From Gentiana macrophylla (taxonomy: Eukaryota; Streptophyta; Magnoliopsida; Gentianales; Gentianaceae): a stretch of DNA of 64,000 nucleotides. The position numbers and the translations under genes are program-made. Location: the NCBI GenBank assembly GCA_026214975.1, contig CM047810.1, positions 33,357,255 through 33,421,254 on the forward strand, read 5' to 3'. Within the stretch, counting starts at the first letter, position 1; every line of letters starts with the position of its first letter. Below are positions 10,085 to 21,683 of the stretch, one piece after another. Below the pieces are notes generated by a model, which saw nothing but the letters and a program-made list of their open reading frames with translations, searched no databases and had not been told where the DNA came from.

Positions 10085-13000
10085 CTATTCGTCAATCTCC
10101 GAGAATGCGCCTGGATGAAGTTTCTTGCATAGAGCATCAATGGCGGCGCCTACCCTTTCTTGTTCCTGCAGAAAATTACAGATAAAATTACCTGTTAAAT
10201 CACCAAAGAAAACATTATTAACACATTCAAAGTCATTTTCAATTTTATTTATTTTACCTTTCCTCTGAAACTAACAATGAGAGGTCCCTTTCTTGATATA
10301 CGATGACAACCTTTACAACCCCATAAGAGAAAAAAAAAAACCCATGAGAGAAATGTCGGGCCACACGTTTAAGGGGGAAACTGAACCGAAGCTGAAAATT
10401 CTTACCGATATAAAGATCTGGATATTCGATACAAAGTTTTGATAAAGGTTGGGCAAACTGCACCTGCATTATATTGTAAGAAATGTTGCTTTAAAATTTG
10501 AATATCTATCTGATAAAAAAAACCTGTAGCTAAGAAACAGGGCACTTACATCTAAAAGATTAGTAGACAGGCACTTTGTTACAAATGGCTCGGTAATCGC
10601 AAGAAGGCCATGAGATCTTGATAAATCTATCAGACAGTCCCATTCATCATCTAGCTCAGCAGCATTTGTTGCGCTTAGGATTATAACATTCTGGCATTTG
10701 ATCTACCAAAAAAGATATGGAAACGATAAATCAAATGTTTCGTGCATTAATTCTCATGTGCTTCGTATGCTTAAAAAGCAAGGACGAGAGCTCGGTCCAT
10801 TTGCTACCATAGGAATGCAATAATATATAATGCATGCTTCACGAACAGGGACTTACCAAAGGAACATGCAGCTTGTTGTGAGGCAGTAATTCCGTAATGC
10901 CCTCAGGCAATAAAGCCATCTGCAATAAAAAGAAAATGGTAATTACTGCATGCTGGAACAAAGGTAATAAAGGTCAAGTCTATTCACTGTAATCTCAAAT
11001 TCAATCACAGCCCACATTCCGACACACTTTCCATGAATGATGCAAATACATCTTAAGCAAATACAGGTGGTGATTTCGTCGCCCTTTGATGAACAATTTT
11101 TTTTTGCTTTGTAAAGCATGCATGAAGAGTAAAAAACACGTTTAAGGGCAACCATTTTTTTGTTTTTATTTTAACAGAACCAAAAGAGGGTGTAAACGGC
11201 ACCCTCAGTTGATTAATTATGTCAGGCACTGAAACTCGAGATCTTGCCATTTTAAAGATTTGAAGAATCCAGTCGAAAGATGTTCAAAACAATCTAAGGA
11301 ATTTCTTTATAGTTGTATGAGTTAAATTTGTACCCAATTCAGAACTGCATTCTAAGTCAAATTTAACATTTAATGGTAATTGAAAATTTCCACCCCATAA
11401 ACTGCATGTTAATTGATCAAATTCTGGTTAATGCATACTTAGATAAGCAATGTGAAACCTATATCTGCAAAATTAAAAGAAACTGTTGAAGCTCGTGATT
11501 GATAAGTAAATCAACAAACCTCATTTTTGTCCCCAGTGCATTTTTCACCGAAGAGATGCCTAAGGTGCTCCTCAAATTCTTCATCAGGAGCCTGCTTTTA
11601 AGCATTTTTATGTAAATGCACAGTACCAAAAGCCAGCATAATGGATAAGTTTTAAGGATGTTTCGCTCGACGCTCATAACATTTTAATACTATCCACAGG
11701 GTCCACACTGCTATGGGCACATGAATGTCAAGGACGCCGTATCGCATTCATTAAATATTAGAAAGAAGGGATAAAGACACTTTTGATCCCTTTTGTTTCA
11801 CAGGATTATGCCCTTTGTACCCCTCAACTGTACCTCTTTTTCGAACTTTTCAAACCAATGGGCCACATGTCCCCAACAACCAGACTTGAAGGTACTACAA
11901 GTTTCAACCTATAAGAACTTGACATGTGGCAAAATGGACTGAAGGTTAAAAAAAAAAAAAAACATGAATGAAGAGTAAAAGTAGAACATTGGGAGGGAGG
12001 GGTAATAGTATCAAATTCATGAAACAAAAGGGACCAAAAGTGAACCATTACTGAGGTTTCCCAAATGATATGTTGGGATTGTAATTTCAGAGGCGTGTCA
12101 TAGTAAGATTCATACAACAGAACTATAATGAGAAGAAACATACAAGTGCATGAAAATACAAAACCGAAACAACTCAAAATGCAGGAAAATGGATAGGTAA
12201 GGCTTCTCATAAAATCAAGAGGCGTCAAGCTCATTCATAAACAAAGACTTTAAGACTCAACAAAAAAAGTGAACTCACCAAACGAACACCAAATGCTTTT
12301 GCAACTCCAGCCATTGTAACATCTGAATGCAAGGGACCAACTCCTCCATATATGAACACCTGAACACGTAAATGTATGGAACAAGGTCAAACATATGAAG
12401 CCAAGACATCAAGAAAGGAGACAGACCCCCCCTCCCCTCTTTCATAAAGAAAATGCAACACCACCATTATCTTTGAACACACGTGACACAAGCACTTTCC
12501 ATAACCACATAGTTCAAAGAAGACAAAGTAGTGAACACCAACTTACCATATCACTTGTCGATCTCCTTCTTTCAACCTCGTCAGCTACAGAATCTATCTG
12601 AATATGGAATTGGTGTGATTAGGAATGTAAACAAATAACAAACGGCATTCTGTTCAATTTAGAGAAACTTCTAACAAGTAACTCGTGTTATTTTACGCAA
12701 AAGGAAGAATTAATAAACAGCAGCTCACATCACTCCGGGTGACTTCAAGCTGAGATACAGTCCATCCTATAGAATGAAGCTTTCTACATAAGCACAATCC
12801 TAACTTGTCCTCAGCAGTGCCAAATCTGAGCTACGGGATCAACAAAAACATCAGATGAAAAGAAGTTACTGACTCATTGGATTTTAGTATACCATTGAGA
12901 CGAGTCAATTTAAACTGAAAACACAACTTTTTTTAACCACCTATGCATCATGATGGGTTACGAATTCCAAAAAATTAAGTCAATCAACAAGCATTATACA

Positions 13001-16000
13001 TACATCTTTTAAACAGTATCCGAAGTACACTGGTAAGTTGATGAATTACTATCTAACCTAAAAGCTCGAGTTGTTCGGAAAATGGGTGATGTATACATTT
13101 ATATAATTTAACATGTTCCTCATGTGCGAGCTTACTACACGAAGAAGTAAGAAGAATCTTGAAAACAGCTAAACACAATATAACAGTCAAACTACTTTCG
13201 GCACTAAATAATGAGATGACTGTCGAGTAGACCAAACTAATCTACGAGGTTTAAGACAAGACTTACAGAATCTCATCACCCACAGCAATGATTGAGGCTA
13301 CATGCATGTTCCTCTGGCTCGAATCTCCAATTTTAAACCCATTGCTAAGATTGGACTGGTTCGCACAGACTTGAGAAGTGAACCTCTTTACCCTCCCGGC
13401 TCTTTCCAATCTTCCATCAGGAAGCTGATATGCAGGTCTGAAATTTCCTTTAGAACTAGTGGAATCACCAACACACAATGTAGCATTTGGAACTGTATCA
13501 TGAATGCTTCCGATTGAAGTATATCTGCAAATACAGTTGAAAAGACAACTACTTTAATCCATCTAAATTCAGAAGAAGAAGAAGAAAGCACATACACATC
13601 ATGCCATTACACACTTGACAAAATCTCAAGCGGTATCAGTCATCAATTACCCTTGATCGTAAAGGCTGCAGTAGTGAACTTTGCTAGTCAAAAGGAATGA
13701 CCATACATCTCTGCAACATAAAAAAGACTAGTCAACCTCAAAGTTGCAAAAAACTATCATCAGTGTTCTAAAAATCGCTCTACGCGACGCCTAGGCATTA
13801 GGCGACCCCCGGCGATTCGATTATACCCTAGGCGATCACATCTAGGCGAAAAGTTCCTAGGCGATTTTCTAGGCGACTCTAGGCAATTAGGGTTTCTACT
13901 ATATATATATATAAAATCATTTCACCCCTATTAAGGAAGCAAAACACAGCCGCCCCCTCCCCCGGATTTATGTTGGACAAGCATTGTATTATTTAAAATA
14001 TTAAAAAAATCGCCTAGGAGTCGCCTAGGCGTCCTAGGCGCTAGGCGCCCCACTTACGCATCGCTTTCACCTAGCGTTTTTTAGAACACTGACTATCATC
14101 AACAACAACTATAATGAACAAGTTCATTTTACAATCAAGAACAGGATAAGTTTAGGCACAGACGCCTAAAAGTTGAAAAAATTAACATAAATGACATCAA
14201 ATGAGCATAAATGAAAGCTAACGAAGGACGGCAAAGATATCCTCAACTGCCAATCGAATATCACTAATGCGGTTGCTCAAAAGACTCATGGTAAAAATCA
14301 ATCCTTATGGCTTTTAAAGGGTTAATCTAGTCATGTGGAATGCAATGGTACCCTGCACCAATATGAGATGCACAGGAGAGGCAAATAGCAAAATTGCACT
14401 AGATGACAAAAAACAACAAAGCAAAATCCAAATTATAATTAAGTCACGAATACACCTTGAATAACAAGGGTCTCTCCTATGCTAGTAGACATTTATTATA
14501 TCTGCAACTGCAGCCAACCCCACCCCCTAGACCCGTCTTTGAATTCTTGCCTAACATCACTTAGAATTTGATCATTATGGCAAATTTTGATTTACAAGTA
14601 ATGCTATACTCCTTCAATCCCATTTTGTTTGGGTCCAACTTAGAAAGGGGACGCCACTTACCGCTTTGTCTGGTAATCGAAATCATTGATAGCCATTCTT
14701 TTTTACCCTTGACTGTTTGCAATTATTATGAGTTTAAATTATTACAATGTATTTATTGGAAATAAAGATCATTTTCATAAGTTATTACAGTGGACAGACA
14801 TACTTTGGGACATCCACAGAAGGAATAAGCCCATACATGGAAAGATTACACATTCACAACCCCTACGTGCCCCACAGAAGACTCCACTAACATAACAAAA
14901 ATATATGCATAGGCCCTTCCACTGCAAACCAGCTTCTAATTTGTTCGTTCAATGGACAAACAACTTCAACACAAGCATAAAATTGACCTAGCTGCATTCT
15001 AATGTGCAAGCTTTATAAAGTTAAGTCGGTATACCTAAGCACTACATATGACATTATCCACTACATAAGAAATAATTTAAGCCAAGTCAATGCGGTGAAC
15101 CAAGTTTATGCAGAAAATAAAGAACCTGTAAGACCAATCCAATATTGGATTCACTCTCATAAAAGGAGGCCATCCAGGCGAGCTAGGAGAGAATTGTTCC
15201 TGCCCCACCTACATTTAAGTTCCGAATAAGTTAATAGATGGCCATGCTGGCAACTAAGCCCATTCTTTAACATAATTATAAGAATTGATTGCAAAAAAGG
15301 AAGAATTTCATCAATATACCGCAGTGGGATCACCAATTCGTACTCCAAGGAAAATAGCTCTTAATGGTTTAGTCTTTAGAAGGGCCTCCAAACCAGCCTT
15401 GAAATCTAAGCGAATATTTTCTATTTGCAGCCCATAGCTGTTCATATGAAAGCAAACAAATGAAACTTCAGTTGCTAGAATAATGTCAACTAAAACAGAA
15501 AACACAAGCATTCAACATTAAATCATCACATTATCTGGTAATGATGTGATGCATGACAAGCAAATTCCAAAAGGGAGAACAACGAGAGTAGACGAAGGAG
15601 GAAAAGAGAAAAGAAAATAGGAATGAATTTTCCTGCATACGTTGCTGCTGTATCATAGGTGAATGAATTAATCTCTGGAAATGCTGATGGGCTCTCAAAG
15701 TATATAGTCCTTATAGGAAAAGAGATTTCATTATCTGAAAGATCACCACCGGAGCCACACTTTTCAGCTTTATGCAAGTAATAGCCTGCCCTAAGGAGGT
15801 GTAACAAAACCTACGAATGTAATGATCATTATGCATCAAATCAAGAAAGAAAAAAAAACTTATAAAGCAGACAAAAATGACAATGCAGGCAGGCACTCAC
15901 TGTTGAATCTTTTCCTCCATTAAAACTAAAAGCTACCTCTTCAATACTGTTCAGAATACAATAACAAGCATTATAAGGTCAACAAAACAACTGCCATGGC

Positions 16001-16221
16001 AAAGATACAAGGACAAGCTAAGATTGAAATCACATTCGACAATTACTGAATCCCAAGATTGGGAAATGAAATAGGTAAACGCCCAAGAACAAAGAAAAAA
16101 GAAATGGGGCTGCATCTTACGAATAAAGAGCAAGAGCTCTTTGAATGACATAGATGGCGTTGTTGTACTTGGTCTTGAGTCTTGTATCATCACTTTCCCT
16201 GATTGCCTTATCAATCTCCAT
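10085..16221 (-). CDS. FAD-synthase-like protein: PAPS-reductase-like domain plus MoCF domain
   Basis: Sixteen coding exons give one continuous 514-codon frame with GT-AG introns: 16221-16121, 15946-15901, 15810-15641, 15437-15320, 15208-15126, 13710-13651, 13524-13267, 12825-12729, 12597-12547, 12359-12279, 11591-11520, 10919-10857, 10702-10550, 10463-10406, 10310-10258, 10165-10085. Start [12 protein letters not shown], end GAFSEIDE. Residues 35-49 hold the PP-loop-like [31 protein letters not shown] and [13 protein letters not shown] are typical of the PAPS-reductase-type FAD synthetase fold, which transfers AMP from ATP to FMN. From about residue 268 an MoCF domain follows (IIAVGDEIL, then [13 protein letters not shown] at 331-343). 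In animal FAD synthase the two domains are in the opposite order. The Arabidopsis homologue is the PAPS-reductase-family protein of similar length. The biochemical role in plants is inferred from the family. Confidence 0.9.
11777..12043. repeat. Foldback (MITE-like) sequence in an intron
   Basis: About 20-bp inverted ends (TTTTGATCCCTTTTGTTTCA at the left, its near complement TGAAACAAAAGGGACCAAAA at the right) bracket about 225 bp inside the intron between coding exons 10 and 11. I found no clear target duplication, so the superfamily is open. Confidence 0.5.
13761..14091. mobile_element. Non-autonomous hAT element in intron 5
   Basis: Terminal inverted repeats CAGTGTTCTAAAAA / TTTTTTAGAACACTG are flanked on both sides by the 8-bp direct repeat ACTATCAT (13753-13760 and 14092-14099), the target length of hAT transposons. 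The 331-bp body is full of CTAGGCG / CGCCTAGG subterminal motifs, probable transposase binding sites, and folds back on itself. It has no coding capacity. It sits in the 1415-bp intron between coding exons 5 and 6 of the FAD-synthase-like gene. Confidence 0.93.
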
Positions 16222-16260
16222 CTTTTTTTCACCTCAACAGAGTTATCTATAGGAGCCCTT

Positions 16261-16525
16261 CTGAAAAATAGCAACACAGAAAACAAGTCAAAACACAACA
16301 GCTCTTTTTTCTTTCCTAACAAAAATTTGCGCAAAAAATCTACAGCAATCTTGGTCAAGTCAATAATAACGGTGCATCTAATTATCTACAACGTCAAAAA
16401 ACAATGCAATTTTTCTTGTTAGGAGAAGCACAAGAAATGCTGAAGAATCAATAATACTTCATAAAGATCCTTGTTGAAACAAAATAAAAAAATGGCATCG
16501 TTAAAGGGTTTACGCCAGGAATCAC
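16261..16525 (-). other. Probable 5'-UTR intron of the FAD-synthase-like gene
   Basis: Upstream of the ATG (16221) a good acceptor TATTTTTCAG|AAGGGC is followed, after a short leader, by the start codon. A donor ACTAG|GTGATT lies at 16525. The promoter would then lie beyond about 16600. No TATA box stands out. Confidence 0.45.
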
Positions 16526-17133
16526 CTAGTGGTCTCGAAGGGCTTCAATGAATTTGAAAGATCTTTGTGGGTTCAGTAAAAAGTAGGCGGCTTTTTAAGT
16601 TGGCGATGGGTATTTTTAGTTTGAGGTTAAGAACAAAAAAAAAAAGGAAGAGAAACAGCGATTATATGTTTAAAGTGACGGCTCCTACCACAGATCCTCT
16701 ATCCGATGATTCAGATTAACGATAATTATAGGAAATAAGTCAAAATGAATAGAAGAAAAGGCCCCATATGCTAGTAGTATATAGCTTCGCTGGAAACAAC
16801 CGGTGAATACAATAACAACGTTATAAACGCGCACCAAGTTCCGATCAAAGGGATTATTAAAAAAAAAAAAACTTAAAGCGAGGGAGAAAATCAGTTATCT
16901 TTTTCTTTTTTTTTCTTTCAATCAGGAAAGGGTTTGGGAGGGAGTTAGGAGAGTGACACTTTTTTTTTTTTTATTGGTTTATCATTTTACTGTTTATCGG
17001 TCTAGTGGTCCAGTTTTTTTATTTATTTTGCTGTTCATCTATTTTTACTGCGTTGCGCGAAGTCCCGTTTTACTAGTATTAATAATATATGTAATAATAA
17101 TGGTCTTCAAAAAAAAAAATAATAATAATAATA
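16526..17133. other. 5' region of the FAD-synthase-like gene
   Basis: Probable promoter and leader DNA, with T- and A-runs and no other gene. The motif GTTATAAACG at about 16825 recurs at 17429 and 17610, suggesting an old local duplication split by later MITE insertions. Confidence 0.45.
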
Positions 17134-17394
17134 CTCCCTCCGTTCTGAATTATCTGAGGCAGTTGCCAAAATCACACATATTAAGAAGGTGGTTAATGCA
17201 TTGACTTTAAAATAAAATGACTAAAAAGTCATTGGATATAATTAATGTGACATTGTTTTTTATCTATCATATTGCAAAAAATAACGGTAAAACAAGGAAA
17301 AGTATCATTAATGTTGCATTTGAAATGAACTGCATCAAATAATATGGAACAAATTAATTTGACAACTGCCTCAGATAAATTGGAACGGAGGGAG
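17134..17394. mobile_element. Stowaway-like MITE
   Basis: A 261-bp element with inverted ends CTCCCTCCGTTCTGAATTAT and the complementary ATAAATTGGAACGGAGGGAG, flanked by TA on each side. The TIR start CTCCCTCCGT and the TA target are the hallmarks of Stowaway (Tc1/mariner-derived) MITEs. There is no coding capacity. Confidence 0.92.
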
Positions 17395-17444
17395 TATATG
17401 TAATAATTATAACTATAATAACAACAATGTTATAAACGAGTGCA

Positions 17445-17602
17445 GATCCTCTGCTGTGCAATAAAACACAGCAGCCTGTTGTCATCATGGGATGGAGGGG
17501 TAAAAGAAGAAATTTACAGTCAAAACTCAACCAAAATAAAAGAAAAAAAATTCAAACACACAGCAAAGGATCACAGCCCTGCTGTTATAACAGCAGAGGA
17601 TC
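17445..17602. mobile_element. Small hairpin MITE, superfamily unclear
   Basis: Perfect 13-bp inverted ends GATCCTCTGCTGT / ACAGCAGAGGATC. Each end also forms its own hairpin: CTGCTGTG...CACAGCAG at the left and the exact 18-bp palindrome CTGCTGTTATAACAGCAG (17579-17596) at the right. No convincing target duplication was found. Confidence 0.6.
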
Positions 17603-18655
17603 CTGAGTGGTTATAAACGCCCAAAAAGTTCCTATTTAGGAAAAATAATTTCAATTTGGATTGCTATAAAACCCCAAAAATTTGTGTGTAATCTTCCTAT
17701 AATTTGTTTTAGGTTTCCTTTTTTTTTCCCTTCCATTTTTTGAAAATTTCATTTAGCTTTGAGAAAAGGAAATCGACCTAAAACCCTAAAAAGTCTATTG
17801 AATGTTTCACGAAGTCTTAGACTTGTATTTCATGTTTTTGGTTTTACATAGATCACCCAGTCACTTCCCCTAAGAGTGTGGTCAGGGAACCGACTGTAGT
17901 GAAGTTTGGCAGTTCGTTTTGATCATTTGGGTTAGTTTTGCATATCTAAGTGGAGATTTCGAGGCTGGTCAGGTTGCATAAATGGTTTTGGATTCGTATT
18001 CATCTTTCGAAGGTAAAAGTCTAATCTTTTCGTAAATTTTCTTAGCATTGATTGTGTTTAAGCTTGGTTTTTATAGTATTCATGTTAGATTTGTTTCTTG
18101 TTTGTAGATTCACATGGTTTCGGGAAGTAGCTGCAATTTTCTTTGTAGGTTCGGCTTTGATTAAGTAAGGAAGTCTTCTTATAATAAGAATCTATTTTTA
18201 TTTCAAGATCATGTTTTTCTTTACCTTTTTGAAATATGAACGAAACTAGACATAATTATTTGTGTAGAGTAGTTACAGGATAGTTGTAGCTCAGAAAACA
18301 AACATAGGAGCTTGGTCAGTCCAGATCCCCGACAACACCTTCAAAGAACCGACCCAACTAACCCCAAGGTCTGGTTTGTGACAGTTCTATGACATACACA
18401 ATATCTTCAAATACTGTATTTTGTTTATGGTAATTTTTGCAAGTGTTTTATGTAAATTGTTACAAGTAATGAAGATATGTTGACAGTATGGCATTGCTAT
18501 GGATCTTTGTATGATCACCACATGGGTGGACATGGATTTAAACATGAATTAATGTTTTTTTATGTGCTCTTACATGCCGTACGTGTTTGCCAAGATATTC
18601 TTGGCGATGTACAATTATTTACCCATGATAGATTTTACGGAGTACCATGATTAAA
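17603..18655. other. AT-rich DNA without recognised features
   Basis: No open frame with a domain, no splice-supported exon and no repeat family recognised. An unannotated non-coding transcript or a decayed transposon cannot be excluded. Confidence 0.5.
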
Positions 18656-20689
18656 TTGTTGAGTATTGATCATCAATACCCCTAGATGATATTGGGTTTA
18701 ATTGTTTCAAACATAACACAACTTATAATGTGTCCTATTGACATTGATTTACTATATATATCCTTATATGTCATTAGGGTTTGATCATATTCAAAATCTG
18801 ATATCTTGTCATTATTGATTGTTTTCCTATCACTATTGAACAATTTTGGTCACTATTGTGTGTGTATCTATATATTTGCATATGCACTAGTGCCAACTGA
18901 ATTGTCACATTGATTATACAAGGCACACAGCTATATTGATCTATTACAGGTGATATACAAGTGTCTTCATATATTTATCAAAGCTACATAGAAATTAAAT
19001 ACACAATATCTGAAGACATCAAGAATGTATGAGTGAAGATGTCGCCATGTGATACACTTTTGTATCATCAAATATGATACAAAAGACTTTAAATTATAAA
19101 AACAATGAAGACGCGTGGATCACTATTTGATCTATCTTGATCCAATGGCTACCAAAGTGTTCAAAGTCTTTATAGGTACTTTATAGTACAATGTATTGTC
19201 AAGATTCTCACCTAACAAATAACGAGAAAATATACATTCAGGTCACTGTAGACACCCATATTTCAAGTCAGGTCTGTTCAGGCCTGACATTTTTTTTTAA
19301 GTAGGCCGTGCCTTTTTGCACGGGACCGTGGAACTTTTCCACCAGATGGCGTGGAATTGGAAATGTTTATCGTGGAAATTCAAATTGTGCCAAAAGTTGA
19401 ATTTCCACGTGACATGGGGGAAATTTTAATGAGGGCCACGTGGAAATCGAACGCAACGTGGAAATTGGGCACGGTCCCGTGGAAATACTGAAATTGAATT
19501 AATAAATGCTCCAACTGTCGTTTTTTCCTACATTTTAGTCAATACCATCATCTTCTTCACCCAAAATCATCAATCTTTTTCACTCGAATTTATCTTCACA
19601 AAACTTTCAGACAAAAATTATCAATCTATGGGATATCAATCTACACCGGTTTTACTCCTTTAAACAAATGGGTAAGCATTTCGTATAGCAGTTTTGTTTG
19701 ATTTATTTTAAATATTGTATTTGTTTTAATTTGATGATATGTTTGAGGTAAATAACCTTATAAAGATATAAATTTTCGATTTTTCGTATGGTGAAAAGGT
19801 AAAATCTTATAGTTTTAGGGTAGTGAAAGGATAAAATTTTGATTATTAAGATATTGAAATGATTAATTATAATGAGATCGTTCGATAATAAAATTGTCAT
19901 TCGTTGTATAAATTTTGATATTGTAATTATTTTGATTATTTGATAGTTTAGAAAAAATTTAGAATGAAATGCATTAATGATATTATAGTGGCAATGTTAA
20001 TATTAGAAATGATAATGTAGAAATTTTGATATTATACATATTTCGATTATATGATATTGTATGTATGTTATAAGTTGTTTCGAAATTTAGTAGTATAAAT
20101 TCCTTTCATGTTCCATGCCTTAGTTAATTTTGAAATATGTAGTTTGATACAACTTGAGTTTTCAAATAACACTCGAATAATTTAATTGTTACGGGCAATC
20201 ACAATGCAAATGCTCTAATTTAATATAAAAAATTGAATTTAAAAGCGAGAAACAAACGACAAATAAATGTTGTTTGAAATTTCCAAAACAATGTAATTTT
20301 GGCGTATTCTATAGTACGCCTCGACTGATGAGGTTCTTAGAAATGCATGCATCCCTAGGGTGTTTTGAATCCTTCCGATCCATTTGTGTCATGCCTAATC
20401 TCCAGGCTTTTGTATTGGGGCTCTGGTAGGTAGCTCGTAGAAAATTTCATTAGGCACGCTTTCAATAGAGCATCTTTTCCGTTCTCAGTGACTTGGTAAA
20501 GCCTCCGCCGAAGTGAGGCATCCGTTAGATCGAAAGCATAAGATGCATTCGCTGGCTTTGTCCAAAGATCTCGATCTCCTCGTCATCATCAAATATTCTA
20601 TGATCTTTGGTGAAAACAATCTTCTCTTCTATTACCCCCGTCTACTGTCACAACACAACACAACACAACGAAACTTGAATTTTTTTGAC

Positions 20690-20719
20690 CTAACCTAACC
20701 TAACCTAACCTAACCTAAC
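20690..20719. repeat. (CCTAA)n short array
   Basis: About six CCTAA units inside the left MULE arm. This is the ACCTA/CCTAA pentamer, not the plant telomere heptamer CCCTAAA. Confidence 0.9.
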
Positions 20720-20952
20720 TGTGTGTGCGTGTGTGTCTGAGTATGTATATATGCTAAAGAATATTTATTTATTTTAAAGGTTGTTGATGTGTCATTTTAT
20801 GGCTGGCAATATGCACTTAAAAACAAATAAATATATGTGTATATAAACGAGAAACCAATATTCACACATATATATACTACTAGCATATATCAGTGTATAT
20901 ATGTATTGTTTCTCATTTATATACACATATATTTATATATAAACATACACAG

Positions 20953-20954
<2 letters not shown>

Positions 20955-21006
<52 letters not shown>

Positions 21007-21030
21007 CACATATATATATGTATATGTATA
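20955..21030. repeat. (TA)n / (CA)n microsatellite
   Basis: A run of about 18 TA dinucleotides passes into CACACACACA and more TA repeats, between the left arm and the plus-strand open frame of the MULE. Confidence 0.9.
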
Positions 21031-21108
21031 TATTTCAATCCAGAATAATTTTACAATAATATTTTGTCAATCCAAGAATATTTGGAAAAAACCTAATCGT
21101 GTGGATAA

Positions 21109-21561
21109 ATGATTGTTTTTTTTTGCAGATATAACAACACGGTGTCCGTTAAGTTTTTATTTGGCGGAGAGTGGAAATACCATGAAGATAGCGACAAATG
21201 GTCTTATAAGAAAGGAAAATTGTATTTGGTTCGTGTGAAAACCGATACGACATTGGATGAAGTGAAGGTCAAAGTGTGTAAGAAAGTAGGAATTGATGTC
21301 TCAAACAACACATTGATCATGAAACTAATGTACGCAGATTATGACCAACCGATTGATGTTTTGGACGATGATACTTGGCTAGGCTACATTGATGATATTT
21401 TGTGAAAAGAAGCTGTGAAACTATGCGTTAACGCTGAACCGGTTATGCACGATCACGATACGGAAGATGAGAACGAATTTGACTTAAATGAGCAACTACA
21501 TGAAGAAAATGATAGAGGCATTGAGGATTTTACATCCGAGGCATGTAGTTCAAACGAGTGA
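21109..21561 (+). pseudogene. MULE transposase N-terminal-like remnant
   Basis: A frame of 98 codons (21109-21405) contains VSVKFLFGGEWKYHED, KGKLYLVRVKTDTTLDEV and DQPIDVLDDDTWLGY. A short beta-rich region with a FGGEW word and a late D-D-D segment resembles the N-terminal region of plant MuDR-type transposases. After a TGA stop at 21403 the same frame continues for about 50 acidic codons (DHDTEDENEFDLNEQ) to a second stop at 21559-21561, so the stop looks like a lesion or an unmodelled splice. The catalytic domain is absent. A TTTTTTTGCAG just before AGATATAAC could be a 3' splice site. The family call is from motif resemblance only. Confidence 0.45.
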
Positions 21562-21683
21562 TAACAGGGCTTACAAACATAAAAACAAAGAGTAATGATA
21601 CAATGAGATAACAATAAGATGATGCTTAAATAAACTAAGGGTGATCATTAAATACGATAGGATGACTCCTAAATAAATGATCT

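Noticed and set aside
14600..14790. Stowaway-like MITE starting CTCCTTCAATCCCATTTTG in intron 5
   Set aside because: Only one end is recognisable and no inverted partner or TA pair was found, so it is not annotated.
16141..16422. Plus-strand 93-codon frame over exon 1 of the FAD-synthase-like gene
   Set aside because: Antisense shadow of a well-supported exon and leader intron.
20690..20719. Interstitial telomere repeat
   Set aside because: The unit is CCTAA (5 bp), not the plant CCCTAAA heptamer.
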